Origin: Trematomus loennbergii
Taxonomy: Eukaryota; Chordata; Actinopteri; Perciformes; Nototheniidae
NCBI GenBank assembly: GCA_012861695.1
Contig: JAAOOA010000623.1
Location: forward strand, 191,501 to 255,500
Length of the DNA stretch: 64,000 bases
Direction: 5' to 3'
Positions 45,738 through 57,350 of the stretch are shown here, piece after piece. The translations under genes were made by a program, and so were the position numbers. The notes beneath the pieces are model-generated. The model had not been told where the DNA came from, made no database searches, and saw nothing but the letters and a program-made list of their open reading frames with translations. The first letter of the stretch is position 1, and every line of letters starts with the position of its first letter.

Positions 45738-47476
45738 TCAAACTGTAGAGCTGGTTTTCTTCTCATCTGTCTTTCCTCTGAGGCGATCCCTAGCTGCTTT
45801 ACCAATAGCTGCTGTTTTACCAGACATGTATCTCAGCGCTGATTTTACTCTTGGATTTTCCTCCATTTTACTTTTCATCTCCTCCAGTTTCTTGACCTTC
45901 TCTGTTTCTCCCTTCTCCTTCATCTTCTCAATCAGGAAGTCCAGGTGCACCTGAGTGGAGATTGAAACAACATTCAGGGCGATCTCTCCAGTTCCTCAAC
46001 ATGTTGGAAAGAGTCTTCCAGCCACTGATCTTTTTCTTTCTGGAGCTCTTTCATTTTCTTCTGGAGAGTTTCCAAGAGGCTCACTGACTCCTCACTGCCT
46101 TTTTCACTCTTCTCATACATCTCTTTCATCTCTTGTATGTCCTTCTTAACTCTCCTGGTCTTGCTCACATATCTCCAGTGTGTTTTCTGTGATGATCTGG
46201 ATCACTGCACTTATCCTCACATTTAGTGCATTGTTTGTCTTTCACATGTTTGGATGCATGACACTTCCCAGTACACTGTGCAGCAGAGCTCATTCTTATG
46301 GCCTTCTTCACTGCACTTTTTGTTGCATATTGTGCATTTCTTGCATGACCCGACAGTTACCTATGACAGGACCTTGTGCATGGATAGTGACAAGTCTCCT
46401 TACAGACTTCACAGTAGGTAGCTCCTACATCGTGACCCACAACAACCACGCCAACCACCATCTACTGACAGGTTCTTTACATTTATAGACTTCATCTACT
46501 TCTATTGTGAAGTCCTCGTTATTCTTCATGTCTTGTTCGTGTTTCTTCAGACCTTCCTGAGTCTGTTTGATCTCTCTCTGTTCAGTTCAATGAACTCAAT
46601 CCTCTCCTGCATGTGTGGATGCATGCTGTCAGTCTGGCGCGTGAATTCAAAACTTCAACGGTTTTTTTCAGGTCCTGAGGTTTGGTTCTTTTCAGGAAAT
46701 CTGCGAATTGACTGATTTGTGTCTGTTGATTCCCAAGCATTCTTTAGAGCACGCTCATTTTTTTATTTTTCACTGTTTTCTGGGCGTTATTAAACATGAA
46801 ATGAACAGGCTGACCCTCCTCGTCTTTTGCACACATGATTTGCGCATCTTCCAGAGCTTCTAGAACATTTCAGAGCTAAAAAATCTGAGTTGTGATGAGG
46901 GCAACGATGTTCTCCTCTATGTCTTTTCCAAACAGAGACACCACTGAATCAAAGACGTATGTCAGTCGGTCACTCAGTCGATTGTCAGTCCTTTCAGCAC
47001 CAGACACACTGCATCGATCTCATGAATCCATCTGTTGAGCGGAACAAGTCCAACAATCTTTCGCTGACGAGGACATCTTGTCAATCCTCTGGTATCTCCA
47101 AACCCGGGGGTATCGATGATGGTCAGAGAGAAGGGCAGAGTTCTGTCTTCAAGACCAAAGACCTCGTACACGATCACGTCTGACGTCTGACTTTCCGATT
47201 GACTTTCTTCTCTTCCTCTACCATCTGAAACCAGACATTGTCCTCAAACTCCACTCCCATGGCGTAGTTAACCAGAGCGTGATCAGAGATGATTTTCCTG
47301 AACCTGTTTCACCAACAAGCAAGATGGTTTTGTTTATCTTTGTTGGATCTCTTTCCCCGAGAGTCAGTCTTCTTATAGAGCCAATGTTTTTGTTCTGGTT
47401 TCAGCCGGTAGACAGAAGGAGATCCTGGAATGATCTCAACTCTGTATTTGGTCTTTCATATTTGTATGAGATGTTC
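45738..47476 (-). CDS. Stonustoxin-like/FN3/GTPase gene, GTPase and coiled-coil exon
   Basis: The minus-strand acceptor CTTTACTTTTCTACAG (exon base 47476) opens a 1.74-kb exon. Landmarks in order: a Walker A P-loop GETGSGKS at about 47290-47313, a G3 motif DTPGFGD at about 47095-47117 (AIG1/septin-like GTPase fold), a Cys/His-rich stretch near 46230-46440, and a Lys/Glu-rich coiled coil ending at a stop at 45738. Several one-base frame changes lie between them, so no single frame covers the exon. The product would be an intracellular GTP-binding protein with helical tail; it is the C-terminal part of the gene whose other exons are 55266-57350 and 60104-60203. Domain calls rest on motifs; the overall architecture matches multicopy fish proteins. 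Confidence 0.8.
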
Positions 47477-48375
47477 CTGTAGAAAAGTAAAGACAAGTAA
47501 AGACATTAGCTCAAAAGCTACTGAATATATATTAAAAAAGACCTTCAGGTTAAGCAGTTTAGTGTTTGTACACCTACATCCACCAAGAATTCTCCAATAT
47601 CATTTTGGAGGTGTGCATTATTTTCTGATAGTGAAGAGTATTAGCGTATGCCCCTGAGGCAACTGTTTAATGTTCAAAATGAATACAAAGACCACAAACT
47701 ATTTTACCTCCCTAATTCTGTCACAATGTGGTTATGCAGTTATTAACTGGCTAAAGTAATAATGTCATAATTTAGTGAAGTCATTATTTCATAATGCAAT
47801 AATGTCTTATTGTAGATATTAATTAAATAGTTTTTGATTACAGTAATTTAATAATGTACCAACATAGTTTGTCAAGACTTTTTCCCAATTTAGCTTTATG
47901 GACCCACAGTATGATGATATAACCCACAGATACATTTATATCATTGATTTTAAATTATTATGATTTTGTCTGTAGCAGAGACCAATGTGAGAAATGATTG
48001 AGCAAAGGTCTTTTGAATTTAGTCGGTTATATTCTCTTCATGTTTTAATATGAGATTACTGTATGTAGGTACTAAGTGTTAACTAAGTGGGAAATGACAC
48101 CTGATTGTTGTAAAATAAAAATATCAAGCAAAAGTGGAAAGATTTGCCAGCTGTGAATTAAATTGGAATAATTGCATTTATTTGACTTACTCTGTCAACC
48201 ATGACTGAAACCCATGTCCAACAATTTGTGAAATACAGTTTGGGTTTGTGGATTTTGGAAAAATAACAGGATTTCAAGAACACCAGTTTAGCAGAAAACC
48301 TTCTCTTTCAACAGGACAATGCAGTGTTCACCCTAAGCTCAGTTAATTTGGCTTTTAGACTGTATTTTGGTTTTA
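47477..48375. other. Intron sequence
   Basis: AT-rich intron of the stonustoxin-like gene, no repeat family recognised. Confidence 0.5.
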
Positions 48376-48379
48376 TTAA

Positions 48380-48759
48380 AGGTGGGGTAGGTAAGAATGG
48401 AGAAACCAGCTCGAGTGCGCTAGAATTTGAAAGTACGCCGCCGAAAAAAATCTGCCCCTTCCTTCAGACTTCCTTACAGAGCCCCTCCTCCAACACACAC
48501 GAACACGCACATGACCAATGAGGGCACGAGATAAGTTTGTGCACAGATGGAAGGCTGACAGGCAGGTAGGCCATCCAGTTATTTAGCCGGGCCGGCTCAG
48601 ATGATTGGTCGTGCTTTTTACAGCGCACGGCTTCCACAGATGATATTTTTTTATGTATTTATTGTCAAAGCATTCATATATTCATTGCTATCGGGATGTT
48701 AAGAGCATTCCATGGAATATAACAACAAGTGTTTCTGAAGTGAATTACCTACCCCACCT
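48380..48759. mobile_element. TTAA MITE, complete (380 bp)
   Basis: AGGTGGGGTAGGTAA at the left is exactly inverted at the right (TTACCTACCCCACCT), each next to TTAA (48376-48379, 48760-48763). A diverged partial copy lies at 12404-12800. Piggybac- or Kolobok-type target. Confidence 0.92.
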
Positions 48760-48763
48760 TTAA

Positions 48764-49580
48764 TTAATATATCAAATTCATAATTATCTTGTATTGTCTG
48801 CTGCTAAATTCTGCAATCAAATATAATCGATCTGGCTGTAGGGCTGTTCAGCCTGGGTAGCGAGCACCTAGCAGATTAACTTCTTAGATTATTTAGGTCA
48901 TACCATTAGGATTGAAAATAGGACCCTTTAAATTAAGAGCCGGCCCCCTAACTCCTGTACAGTGGGAGCTTTAGCTCTAACACAAGTTATGTCATAATGT
49001 AGTGGTAATAAAGTGTAATATGAAGTAATATAATCATTTCATAATTTAGTAATGCATCATTGGGGTAATGTCAAAACCTAGTAATGCAATAAAGTAGTAG
49101 CATGATGATGTAGTAATGTCATAACATATGTTGTTAGAGCCAGTATTTAGATTTATAAGAAAGGCCAACTAATTGTGACGTCTGTAGACACCACACTATA
49201 AAGGACTACAATTCCCACGGCGCCTGCGCTAAAGCCGCGGTGATGGGCAACCTGTTTGAGAGACGCCGTCGAGGAACAGTTTTTAACCGTACACGTACTA
49301 CACGTACAAATCTACAATTACCCTTTAAATTATGAAGTTACATAAGCATTATTAAGACAGAAAGAATACATCATTTGTTTATTATTTCTTTTGAATATTG
49401 TAACTTATTGTAATCGTTTTCTTCGCCGCTGTTATTAATATTTGTAAGAGGTACATATTTTTCCTACTGTGAATTGTATCTAGTTTCATCCAAATAATTG
49501 CTATTAGGGGTCTCTTATCAAGTTAGCATTTAATACTTTGTTCACAGTGGTGAAGATCGATATCCAACAGTTGTCTAACG
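48764..49580. other. Intron sequence with a ZNF143-like motif
   Basis: AT-rich. At 49202-49225, GGACTACAATTCCCACGGCG resembles the ZNF143/STAF site and is followed by GCCTGCGCTAAAGCCGCGG, a CpG-containing patch that may be a displaced promoter or repeat. Confidence 0.35.
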
Positions 49581-50584
49581 ATGGACATCGCCAAAATATA
49601 TGCAAATGAGTAGCCATAGTCTCTCCACAACCCCTCCAACAACTACTGGACTGATTTGGATTCTCTTTGCCACAATTTGTGGTGTTCTGAAGAATCTGCT
49701 AATCATCTACCATTGAAATTCTCAACACTATTCGCATTAGTGACAGTATGTGCCTGAGCACAGATCTTTAACCAAACTTCTTGACTTACTTCCATTTGGA
49801 GCCCTCTGTCCCACTTTTTTGACATGATAGGTATGGTCCTCTGTCATCAAAGCTATATTCTATACAACTTATTTATTGGCTTATTATCCATACTGTATTG
49901 AGTACAGCTTTTTTTTTTTATCCGCAAAAGCTTCCGATATCTCACCTGGTTTATAAAGAAAAGGTTTATCTGGATCCATTTTTCATTTTTTGTACGACTG
50001 TTAGGCTTGTTTGGTCCTAACAGTCGTAAGTTGGTATGCCAGCAACCTACTCGCTCTACTCCCTTTTTCATAGTAACGTTGCTTTAGAAATCTCAGATTC
50101 CTCTCGAGGTTTTCTGTAAGCAGATTTCCAAGAGCCCGTTTAGCTTCGTTGAGTTGCGTCGTTTGTATCTAGCTGGTTTTTATGCTTCCGTTCCAATTGT
50201 TTAATTTGTTGTTCAAGTTCCATACGTTTGGCCTCTCTACGTCTCTTCTTAGCTGATGCTAAATACAAAAATGTTCCCCCTTAAAACTACTTTGGCCGCC
50301 TCCCACAGGATCACTGGTGATGTCTCACTTACTTGTGTTGTTGAATTCAAGGTATTGAGCTAATTCCATTTTTATATAATCTTGAAAAGCAGTATCATTG
50401 AGAAGTGAAACATTTAGTCGCTTGGACTAAAACATTTTCCCAGGTCCCATACCAGACTAAGAGGGGAATGGTCACTTAAAGTTAAGTTATGTATTTTGCA
50501 GTCCAGAACTCTATGAGATTCATTTTTGGCCACGAGGAAATAATACATTCTTGAATATGAGGAGAGTGGGTTTGAGTAAAATGT

Positions 50585-51168
50585 TTAATCCCGCTCTCTT
50601 GGGTGAATATGTCTCCATGCATCGATGAGGCCCAGATCCTCAGTCATTTGCTTGAGGGACCGACTCGCACCAGAGGGTGTGGCAAATGAGGATGGATTCT
50701 TATCGAGCCTATCCGACATAACACAATTAAAGTCTCCTCTAATTAAAATAATCCGTGTGGCTTTTTCTAAAATTAGTTCACCTACTCTCTTAAAGAATTT
50801 TGAGTTATTATCATTTGGAGTATACATATTCAACAAAGAAACTGTTACCCCACAAATGGAACCGTTTACTAAAACAAATCTCCCCTCTTTATCAGTGAAT
50901 TTTGAGAGCATACACAAATGTAGTGAGCTATGTAATAATATTGCCACTCTGCACCTCCTGCCCGAGACATGGGATGAAAAATACACTTTACTTGCCCATG
51001 ACCTTTTGAGTTTTTCATGTTCAGAATCTGATAGGTGGCTTTCTTGTATGAAGCTATTGTACATTTAAGATACTTAAGCTCATTTAGAATTGTTTTCCTC
51101 TTTGAGAGGTTGTTTAGACCCTTAACGTTATAGCTAATTACTTTTATACCATCCATCGGTGTTTGCAT
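50585..51168 (-). pseudogene. L1-type AP endonuclease domain
   Basis: Minus-strand frames carry ISYNVKGLNN (motif I), IQESHL (motif II with catalytic Glu) and GDFNCV (the GDFN metal-binding motif). One frame change near 51030-51065. The product would nick target DNA during L1 retrotransposition. Confidence 0.82.
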
Positions 51169-52029
51169 GCAGACTGTTGCTGAACTCTGTGACCTTGAGT
51201 AAAGTATTTAAATACAACCCATGATGAAAAATAAAACATTCAAACAAACATAAATTATACAGTTGAACATTCTGTTACCAGACTTCCAATATGTTATCCC
51301 ATAAATACATGGGTCTTCCCTGCAGTAACAGTATCAAAACCACAACAAAAATTTGAACTGGAAATGAAAAAAGCATTTTCTGCAAGGCAGTTAAGGATCA
51401 TCCAGATCACCCACACAGGGGTCTGGGCCCTGGCTGCATGCTGTTTACTTCCGTCTCGCAGTAAGTCTGTGCCTCCATCAGTTATCACAGACATCCTGCG
51501 TTTCCATTGCTTACTGCTATCGCAAATATTTACTATTTCTATTCCACCCCTGGAGGAATGTTAAGGCAGTATATTCCGTCACTGTCACCTCCAAAGCAAT
51601 TATTTTTGCTCCTCAAACTACCGTGATATCCAACAAGAAGCGTTAATGTTGATCATTATAGTGTTCATTGCGTATTGGAGGTAAACTCTAAAGCCAGACA
51701 GTGGTTAGTCCTCTTCTTCCAGTTCACATTAAAAAACAAAGGGAAACATATGAGGTTTTTATGGTTGTAAAAACATTACCATTTTACAAGATACAATAGG
51801 CTTTACTCATTAACCAGGCAAAATATTAGCTTACCTCCATAGTCAATAATGAGCCATCTTTATACCATCTCATACCCTTTCTATGAGGATGAGGGAGATA
51901 AACAAAAAGTGAGACACTTGTAGCGTCCCTAAAAGAAAAATACATTTAAAAAAAGGAAGAAAGTAAAAAGTGGTTGTTCAGTTTGTTCAGCTTGTAAGGT
52001 GTCTCTGTACATCAGTAATCCACTCTTCT

Positions 52030-52362
52030 CTATGCCTCTTCACAGTCCCGCAATAAACCGGTAAACAGCCGCTGGCGAGATGAAAGTGTGTGTGTTCTCC
52101 GTGGGTCACTCACCAGTAGCTTTGCTGGGGAAATGATTTGGTGCTTGTCGATCCCCTTCTTCCGTACCTTTTTCCGCGCTTCATAAAATTCCCATTGCTG
52201 TTTGTGTACTTCAGCTGACAAGTCCGGGTGGAACCTGATTTTGTTATTCCTGTATACCAGCTGGCCTTTCACAATGAAGGTTCGCGGAGCGGTGGAGCCA
52301 CGCACTTGACCCGTGATACGGTGAGGGTTTCTGAAAACCACTTTTCCATAAAGACGCAACAT
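52030..52362 (-). pseudogene. L1 ORF1 C-terminal domain
   Basis: 110 codons ending in a stop, with FIVKGQLVYRNNKIRFHPDL and EFYEARKKVRKKGI, typical of the C-terminal domain of fish L1 ORF1 proteins (nucleic-acid chaperone). The N-terminal coiled coil and RRM are missing. Confidence 0.75.
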
Positions 52363-52369
52363 ATATTCA

Positions 52370-52465
52370 TGTTGCTCTGTTGGAGGAGCCTGTGACTTCA
52401 GTTTTCATTGCAATATCTGCACTGTAGCTGCTGTGCACATGACAATAAAGCCTTGAATCTTGAAT
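52370..52465 (+). mobile_element. LINE 3' tail
   Basis: GTTGGAGGAGCCTGTGACTT to AATAAAGCCTTGAATCTTGA matches the tail of the LINE at 38950-39046. Confidence 0.85.
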
Positions 52466-52589
52466 GTACTCATTTAGAAAGTAATAGTTTAGTAGCGTGA
52501 AAGGCTGAAGTAATAAAGTCATATATATATATCATGTGTATTACTCACGTTTCCATGGTGACTGGTTTACAAAGCTTGAGGATGGAGCA

Positions 52590-52872
52590 CCCGTTGAATG
52601 TTCTGGATAAAAGAAATCAAGTTAAATTAACAGAGATTTTAAAATCACTCTACTTGACACCAAGTGAAAGTTTAGACCTTTTTAACAAAAAACCTCGGTA
52701 CTGGTACTGGATGTGTATTTTGTAAATTGTGAAATGTCTAGTTTTGTATCTGTAATATAGTTTGTATGCATACTTCTTGAGTGATATAAGATATTAAGCT
52801 GTCTTTGGCTCTTTGCTGTAACAATTGTAAATATCCCCTCGTGGGACAAATAAAGGGATTTTGATTCTGATT
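52590..52872 (+). mobile_element. LINE 3' tail, second family
   Basis: Ends with CGTGGGACAAATAAAGGGAT then TTTGATTCTGAT, a common fish non-LTR tail. Upstream sequence uninformative. Confidence 0.55.
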
Positions 52873-53189
52873 TATATTGCGTTATAATTATGAGATAAAA
52901 GTGAAAAACGTTCTTCTCCAAATGTTGGCTTTAATCTCAAAGGCCCGGGAAGCATTACTGACAATGTGTTGAGTTTATAAGCCTTCATTATTTGCCTGTG
53001 TATTTCCTGATATCCGATATCACTTTTTATAAAACACAGATTTTGATTATGATGCATTTGAAACACTGAAATTACTAGTATTTTGTTTCAGGGAAAGTGG
53101 AAATAATACAATTACAACATATTTTTGAACTAGATTGTAAATCAGAAACAACTACAATACAACCCTTTAGAGGGCTGCACTTATTTATT

Positions 53190-53330
53190 TATGTAATAGT
53201 TTATTTGGTAGGGACAATGCACATTAAAGAACACTTAAAACAAATAAATGCTTCAAGTGTAAATATGCTGGATTTTAGCATGGAGCTAATTTCCATCCGC
53301 AGTCCCTCACATACAACATTTAAGAACATG
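53190..53330 (+). repeat. Dispersed repeat; empty site for the 22360 element
   Basis: GGGACAATGCACATTAAAGA, GCTTCAAGTGTAAATATGCT and AGCTAATTTCCATCCGCAGT match 22330-22359 joined to 23327-23410. Confidence 0.9.
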
Positions 53331-53626
53331 ACAATTATACTTGCAGATTACCCATCATGCCTTGCTGTCAGAGCTCATAGAGCGCAGTTAAGTTTCCCCT
53401 TAAGCCCGCCCCCGATCTCCCGCTCTCAGTAGAATGAATGGAGAGAGAAAATCAATCTGGATTCAGCTTTTAGTGCATTTTACAACGTTAAGAACCTAAT
53501 GATTCTAATTAGGGCTATAAAATAGTTCATGTTGGGTAGTTTATTTAGTTTAAAAAAAATTATCTGCTGATTTACAGACGTCTCTTTCCCAATCTTAGTC
53601 AATGGGTAAACAGTATTTCTGGGCCG

Positions 53627-54272
53627 GGTGCAAAACACTCTCACTCCCTAAGCGTCCAGGAGCGACGCTTGGTCAGGGTCCCGAGGCGTGCAGTTGGGAC
53701 GCTCCGAGGCTCCTTCAGCTTCATAAACAGACGCAAATAACTTTCAACTGATTGCAATGTATTCCCATCTGCGGCGGTATTTGACGCTCAGGGAAGCACT
53801 TCAGGAGGATTGTGGGTAATGTAATGTCTTCGGCCATCCAAAACTCATAGAAAACGACTTGTTTCTCAGAATTGAAGGGGAAAACGTGACAAAAGCATTG
53901 TACACACACTAAACCAATCAATGTCGTTTAATTAACAAGGATAATCTGGTGTTTTTGAGTTGATGAGTAGTGGAGATATCACTGTCAAATCAATCGACAG
54001 TAAGGGGAATACTTACTTCCGGGTGTACAATTCTCCGTTATCCAATGGGAATGGACGCTCACATTGCCTTTAACACCCTCCGACACAACGAATGCCGTGC
54101 TTCCCTGAGCGTCAAATCCCGCCGCAGATGGGAATACATTGCAATCAGTTGAAAGCTCTTTGCGTCTGTTTATGAAGCTGAAGGAGCCTCGGAGCGTCCC
54201 AACTGCACGCCACGAGACCCTGACCAAGCGTCGCTCCTGGACGCTTAGGGAGTGAGAGTGTGTTGCCGGGTG
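53627..54272. mobile_element. Foldback element, about 175-bp inverted arms
   Basis: 53627-53799 (ACTCCCTAAGCGTCCAGGAG ... GACGCTCAGGGAAGCAC) is inverted at 54097-54272 (GTGCTTCCCTGAGCGTC ... CTCCTGGACGCTTAGGGAGT) with a handful of mismatches and indels. Spacer about 300 bp, no protein. Arms this long suggest a foldback MITE or a recent inverted duplication. Confidence 0.88.
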
Positions 54273-54662
54273 ACGTCACGGACTGATATGGAAATTGTAG
54301 TACAAGTCCGGAGCACAACCTGGGGTCTTGGTTTGGACACACGGGGGATGTTAACTTCGATTTGCACCTTTGTCATGTGTTTTTTTTATCTTTTGTTTTA
54401 TTTTTTTGCATTTTTTGTGGTGGTCTTGTTTACATATATTTTAAGGATAATAATAGCAATGCAACACTGTCTATGTCTATGTTTTTTTTATCTTTTTTTG
54501 TCTTGTTTTGCATTTTTTGTGGTGGTTTCCATGTGTTTTTCTGATTTAACAACCGTTTTTAGACATTTTAAACCATGATGTTACATCTCATAGCTATAAA
54601 GCACATGTAGTGTGAGCATTGAGAGGCTGCAGTAATGGGTTTGGACACAAGACAGACAGACA

Positions 54663-54663
<1 letters not shown>

Positions 54664-54715
<52 letters not shown>
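54664..54715. repeat. (CA)n microsatellite, left half
   Basis: About 50 bp of CA ending exactly where the MITE at 54716 begins. Confidence 0.95.
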
Positions 54716-54716
<1 letters not shown>

Positions 54717-55131
54717 ATACTTGCCAACCCTCCCGATTTTTGCGGGAGACTCCCGATTTCATTGCCCTCTCCCGGTTTCCTCCCGGGGTCATATTTCTCC
54801 CCGCATTTCTCCCGATTTCTGACAAAATCAGATTTACTCAGGACTGTTACCACTCGAACTTTAATACAGCTACACCATTGTTTGGTTTCCATGGTAGCGT
54901 AGCGCAACTGAAAGTCTGAGAGGGTGAGGAAGATAGTCACAGCAAACAGAACAAGAATCGACAATTCTACCCTCTGCTCACTCCTTTCCTGTAAAATACA
55001 GGTCCAGCCCACACATATGGTGCTACAGGCCGCAAGGCAGTGCACTTACAACTACAATAAGCAGGTTAATGTTAATCTAATACAGCTCCGGCCACTAGCA
55101 CCCCCCCCCCGGTCTCAAGGTTGGCAGGTAT

Positions 55132-55132
<1 letters not shown>
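54716..55132. mobile_element. MITE inserted in a CA tract
   Basis: CATACTTGCCAACCCTCCCG at the left and AAGGTTGGCAGGTATG at the right are inverted repeats. The element is flanked by CA repeats on both sides, so the target duplication cannot be resolved. Interior has the repeated CTCCCGATTT / CTCCCGG motif known from a widespread fish element. Confidence 0.85.
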
Positions 55133-55191
<59 letters not shown>

Positions 55192-55207
55192 ACACACACA
55201 CACACCA

Positions 55208-55262
<55 letters not shown>
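55133..55262. repeat. (CA)n microsatellite, right half
   Basis: About 130 bp of CA with interruptions near 55190 and 55205. Read on the minus strand its first GT is the splice donor of the FN3 exon. Confidence 0.95.
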
Positions 55263-55265
<3 letters not shown>

Positions 55266-57350
55266 CTGTCAGAAGCAGTTTGTAAACTGAGGGAGATTCA
55301 GAATTGATCCTTTTGCTTTTACCTTTCAGGAATTCTGTGAGAGGTGAAGGTTTTGTTGTGCCGACATTAACAGCAATGCTTTCTTTGCTTCTTCCAGCTC
55401 CTCCACAATCACACCTGACCCTGACAGCGTATTCTGTCTCTGGCTGAAGTCCTGAAATGATCGCCTTCTCAGCTCCCGCCTTCATTTGCTCCCAGTGGAG
55501 ATCTTCCTCTTTCACCTGTTGGTCTGGTTTGGCGTACTCTACGATGTAGCTCAAAACGTGGACATCTTGTCCGAGCTCAGCAGGTTTCTCCCAGCTGACT
55601 GATATCTCACGTGAGGTAGATTCAACGTTGGGTTTTCCAGGAGGGCTGCATGGTAAGGTTTTAATGGATCCACTGACTTCATTGGCTGGCCCGGCACCTA
55701 CTGGTGTCGCTGCCCTGCATCTGAACATGTACTCTGTGTTAGGACTCAGGCCGCTCACTGTGACTTCTTCAGCTTTGGATGCTGTCTTCTGTTTCCAGTC
55801 GTCCTCTCCACTGACACAGTACTCAACAGAGTAGGAGGTGATGTCCTCAGATCCAAATCTGGGTGGAGAAATGTTCAGCGTCACACTGTTGTGGTTTATA
55901 TCACTTCCTGTTACTGTTGCAGGCTTTGAAGGTGGCTCAAAGTTCTCGTTGACAAGAAAGCCGTCTGTATAAAGGCAGATGCTGGCACCTTTCTGTGTCT
56001 CGTTTGTTAAACCCACCGTCAGGAATGTGATGTTCTTGTTCTCCTTGTTGGCCTCTGCTAAATCACTGAAGAGCTTTGCTTTATGCCGCATTGCTTCCAT
56101 TTCTTTTCTTGAGTTGTACCATTGATCTGGAGGGTGGGATCTTGAGCGTCGTCTGGTTTGGGTGTTTGTTGAAGGTAGTTTGATAAAGTTGAGAGGTACG
56201 GTTCATCACTTCCCAGCGAGGTGAAGACAAAACACACAGCCTGCTCTGCTTTGAGAATTTCTTCATGAAGTTCGTTTTCACATGGAACGATCTTGGTGTT
56301 TTTCATCTTGTTGGTGTATGACTTTAAAAAATGTATTTCTCTGACCTTGCAGTCCATCCACTCGTTCAGGTCCTTGCTGTTGAAAGGAGAAGAACATGTC
56401 TTCCTCAGGATCTCTGCGAGCACAGCTTCTTCTTCTCCTCCTCCTCGGATTGATGGCAGTTTCTTTGCCAGGGTTTGTTGGAATTCCAGTTTGAACTCAG
56501 AGCACATCTGTTTAAAGGTTTTGAGTTTTTTTCCAATCTGTGGGAACTGCTGTGCAGTTTGGGTTCTCAGTGCATCGTTGAACCTCATTTCCAGGTCACT
56601 GAAGTCCTCCAGGACACTCTGAGATTTTTGAACTAATCCTATACTTATCTGACGGACAAGTTTAGCGGCAGTAGAATCTAAACATATCAGTGGCAACAGC
56701 CAGACCTTCACTGGTACTGCGTTTCCCCGCCCTCCAGCAGCTTTGGCAGACTTTGGTACACCTCTACTGCCTCCTGAAACGATGTGGGAGGTTTCTGAAC
56801 GAAAAAGTCGCCAATGAATCTGCAGGAGAATTTCTCAACGTTTTTTCTTTCATTGTCTTCCATTTTCAGCGAGCCTTCACCATCTATTGAAAGGGAGCTA
56901 ATTTTCTTGATCATCACCTTCAAGTCGCCCTGAATGTCTTGATGGTTCTCGTTGACAGACACCTCACGGTCAAAGACAAAGAAGGCTTGTGCGCCATAAA
57001 GGATACCTGTGACTACATGTGTTGCTATTCCTTGATCAAACACAAACTGATGTTTCTTAACATTTTCTCCTCCAAGATGATTCTTGGACAGTTCTTGGAA
57101 CTTCGTGGTAGCTTGGTACATCAGTGTTACTCTGGCCTGATTTTTGGAAGTCTTAGTATCGTTCAGGTATTTGGCTGATCCTTCAACCTCTACCAGACCA
57201 CACAAGAAACTTGCCTTCAGTGATGCTTCAACATTTAGGGCTGAAGATTTGTCCTCAATTGATTCAGATGCAACTATATCAAAATTATTATATTTTGTTG
57301 TCTTTCTCTAATATGATTTTGAAGGTCATCACAGTCCCACAAAGTGATTC
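55266..57350 (-). CDS. Stonustoxin-like/FN3/GTPase gene, large central exon
   Basis: The minus-strand acceptor CTTCTTTTGCAG (exon base 57350) opens an exon of about 2.1 kb. Its first part (57350-56708) is the stonustoxin-type pore-forming (MACPF/CDC-like) region. 56711-56058 continues with the helical and thioredoxin-like segments of that family. 56000-55330 encodes two fibronectin type III domains (PPSKPATVTG start; NTEYMFRCRA and ETEYAVRVRC strands). Frame changes of one base occur near 57205, 56711 and 56100. The family's PRY-SPRY end is absent; the FN3 run instead leads to the GTPase exon at 47476. The exon end sits directly on a CA/GT repeat. Stonefish relatives are secreted lytic toxins, but most fish members are ordinary cellular genes, so toxicity should not be assumed. 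Confidence 0.82.

Larger units (their letters stand above)
49590..52365 (-). mobile_element. L1/Tx1-clade LINE, internally and 3' truncated
   Basis: In 5'-3' order on the minus strand: ORF1 C-terminal domain (52362-52030: KVVFRNPHRITGQ, IRFHPDLSAEVHKQQWEFYE), then the ORF2 AP-endonuclease (51168-50585: KVISYNVKGLNN, IQESHL, RGDFNCV), then the linker (KKRREAKRMELEQQIKQLER near 50200). The frame is broken in several places and the RT domain is missing. Confidence 0.85.
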
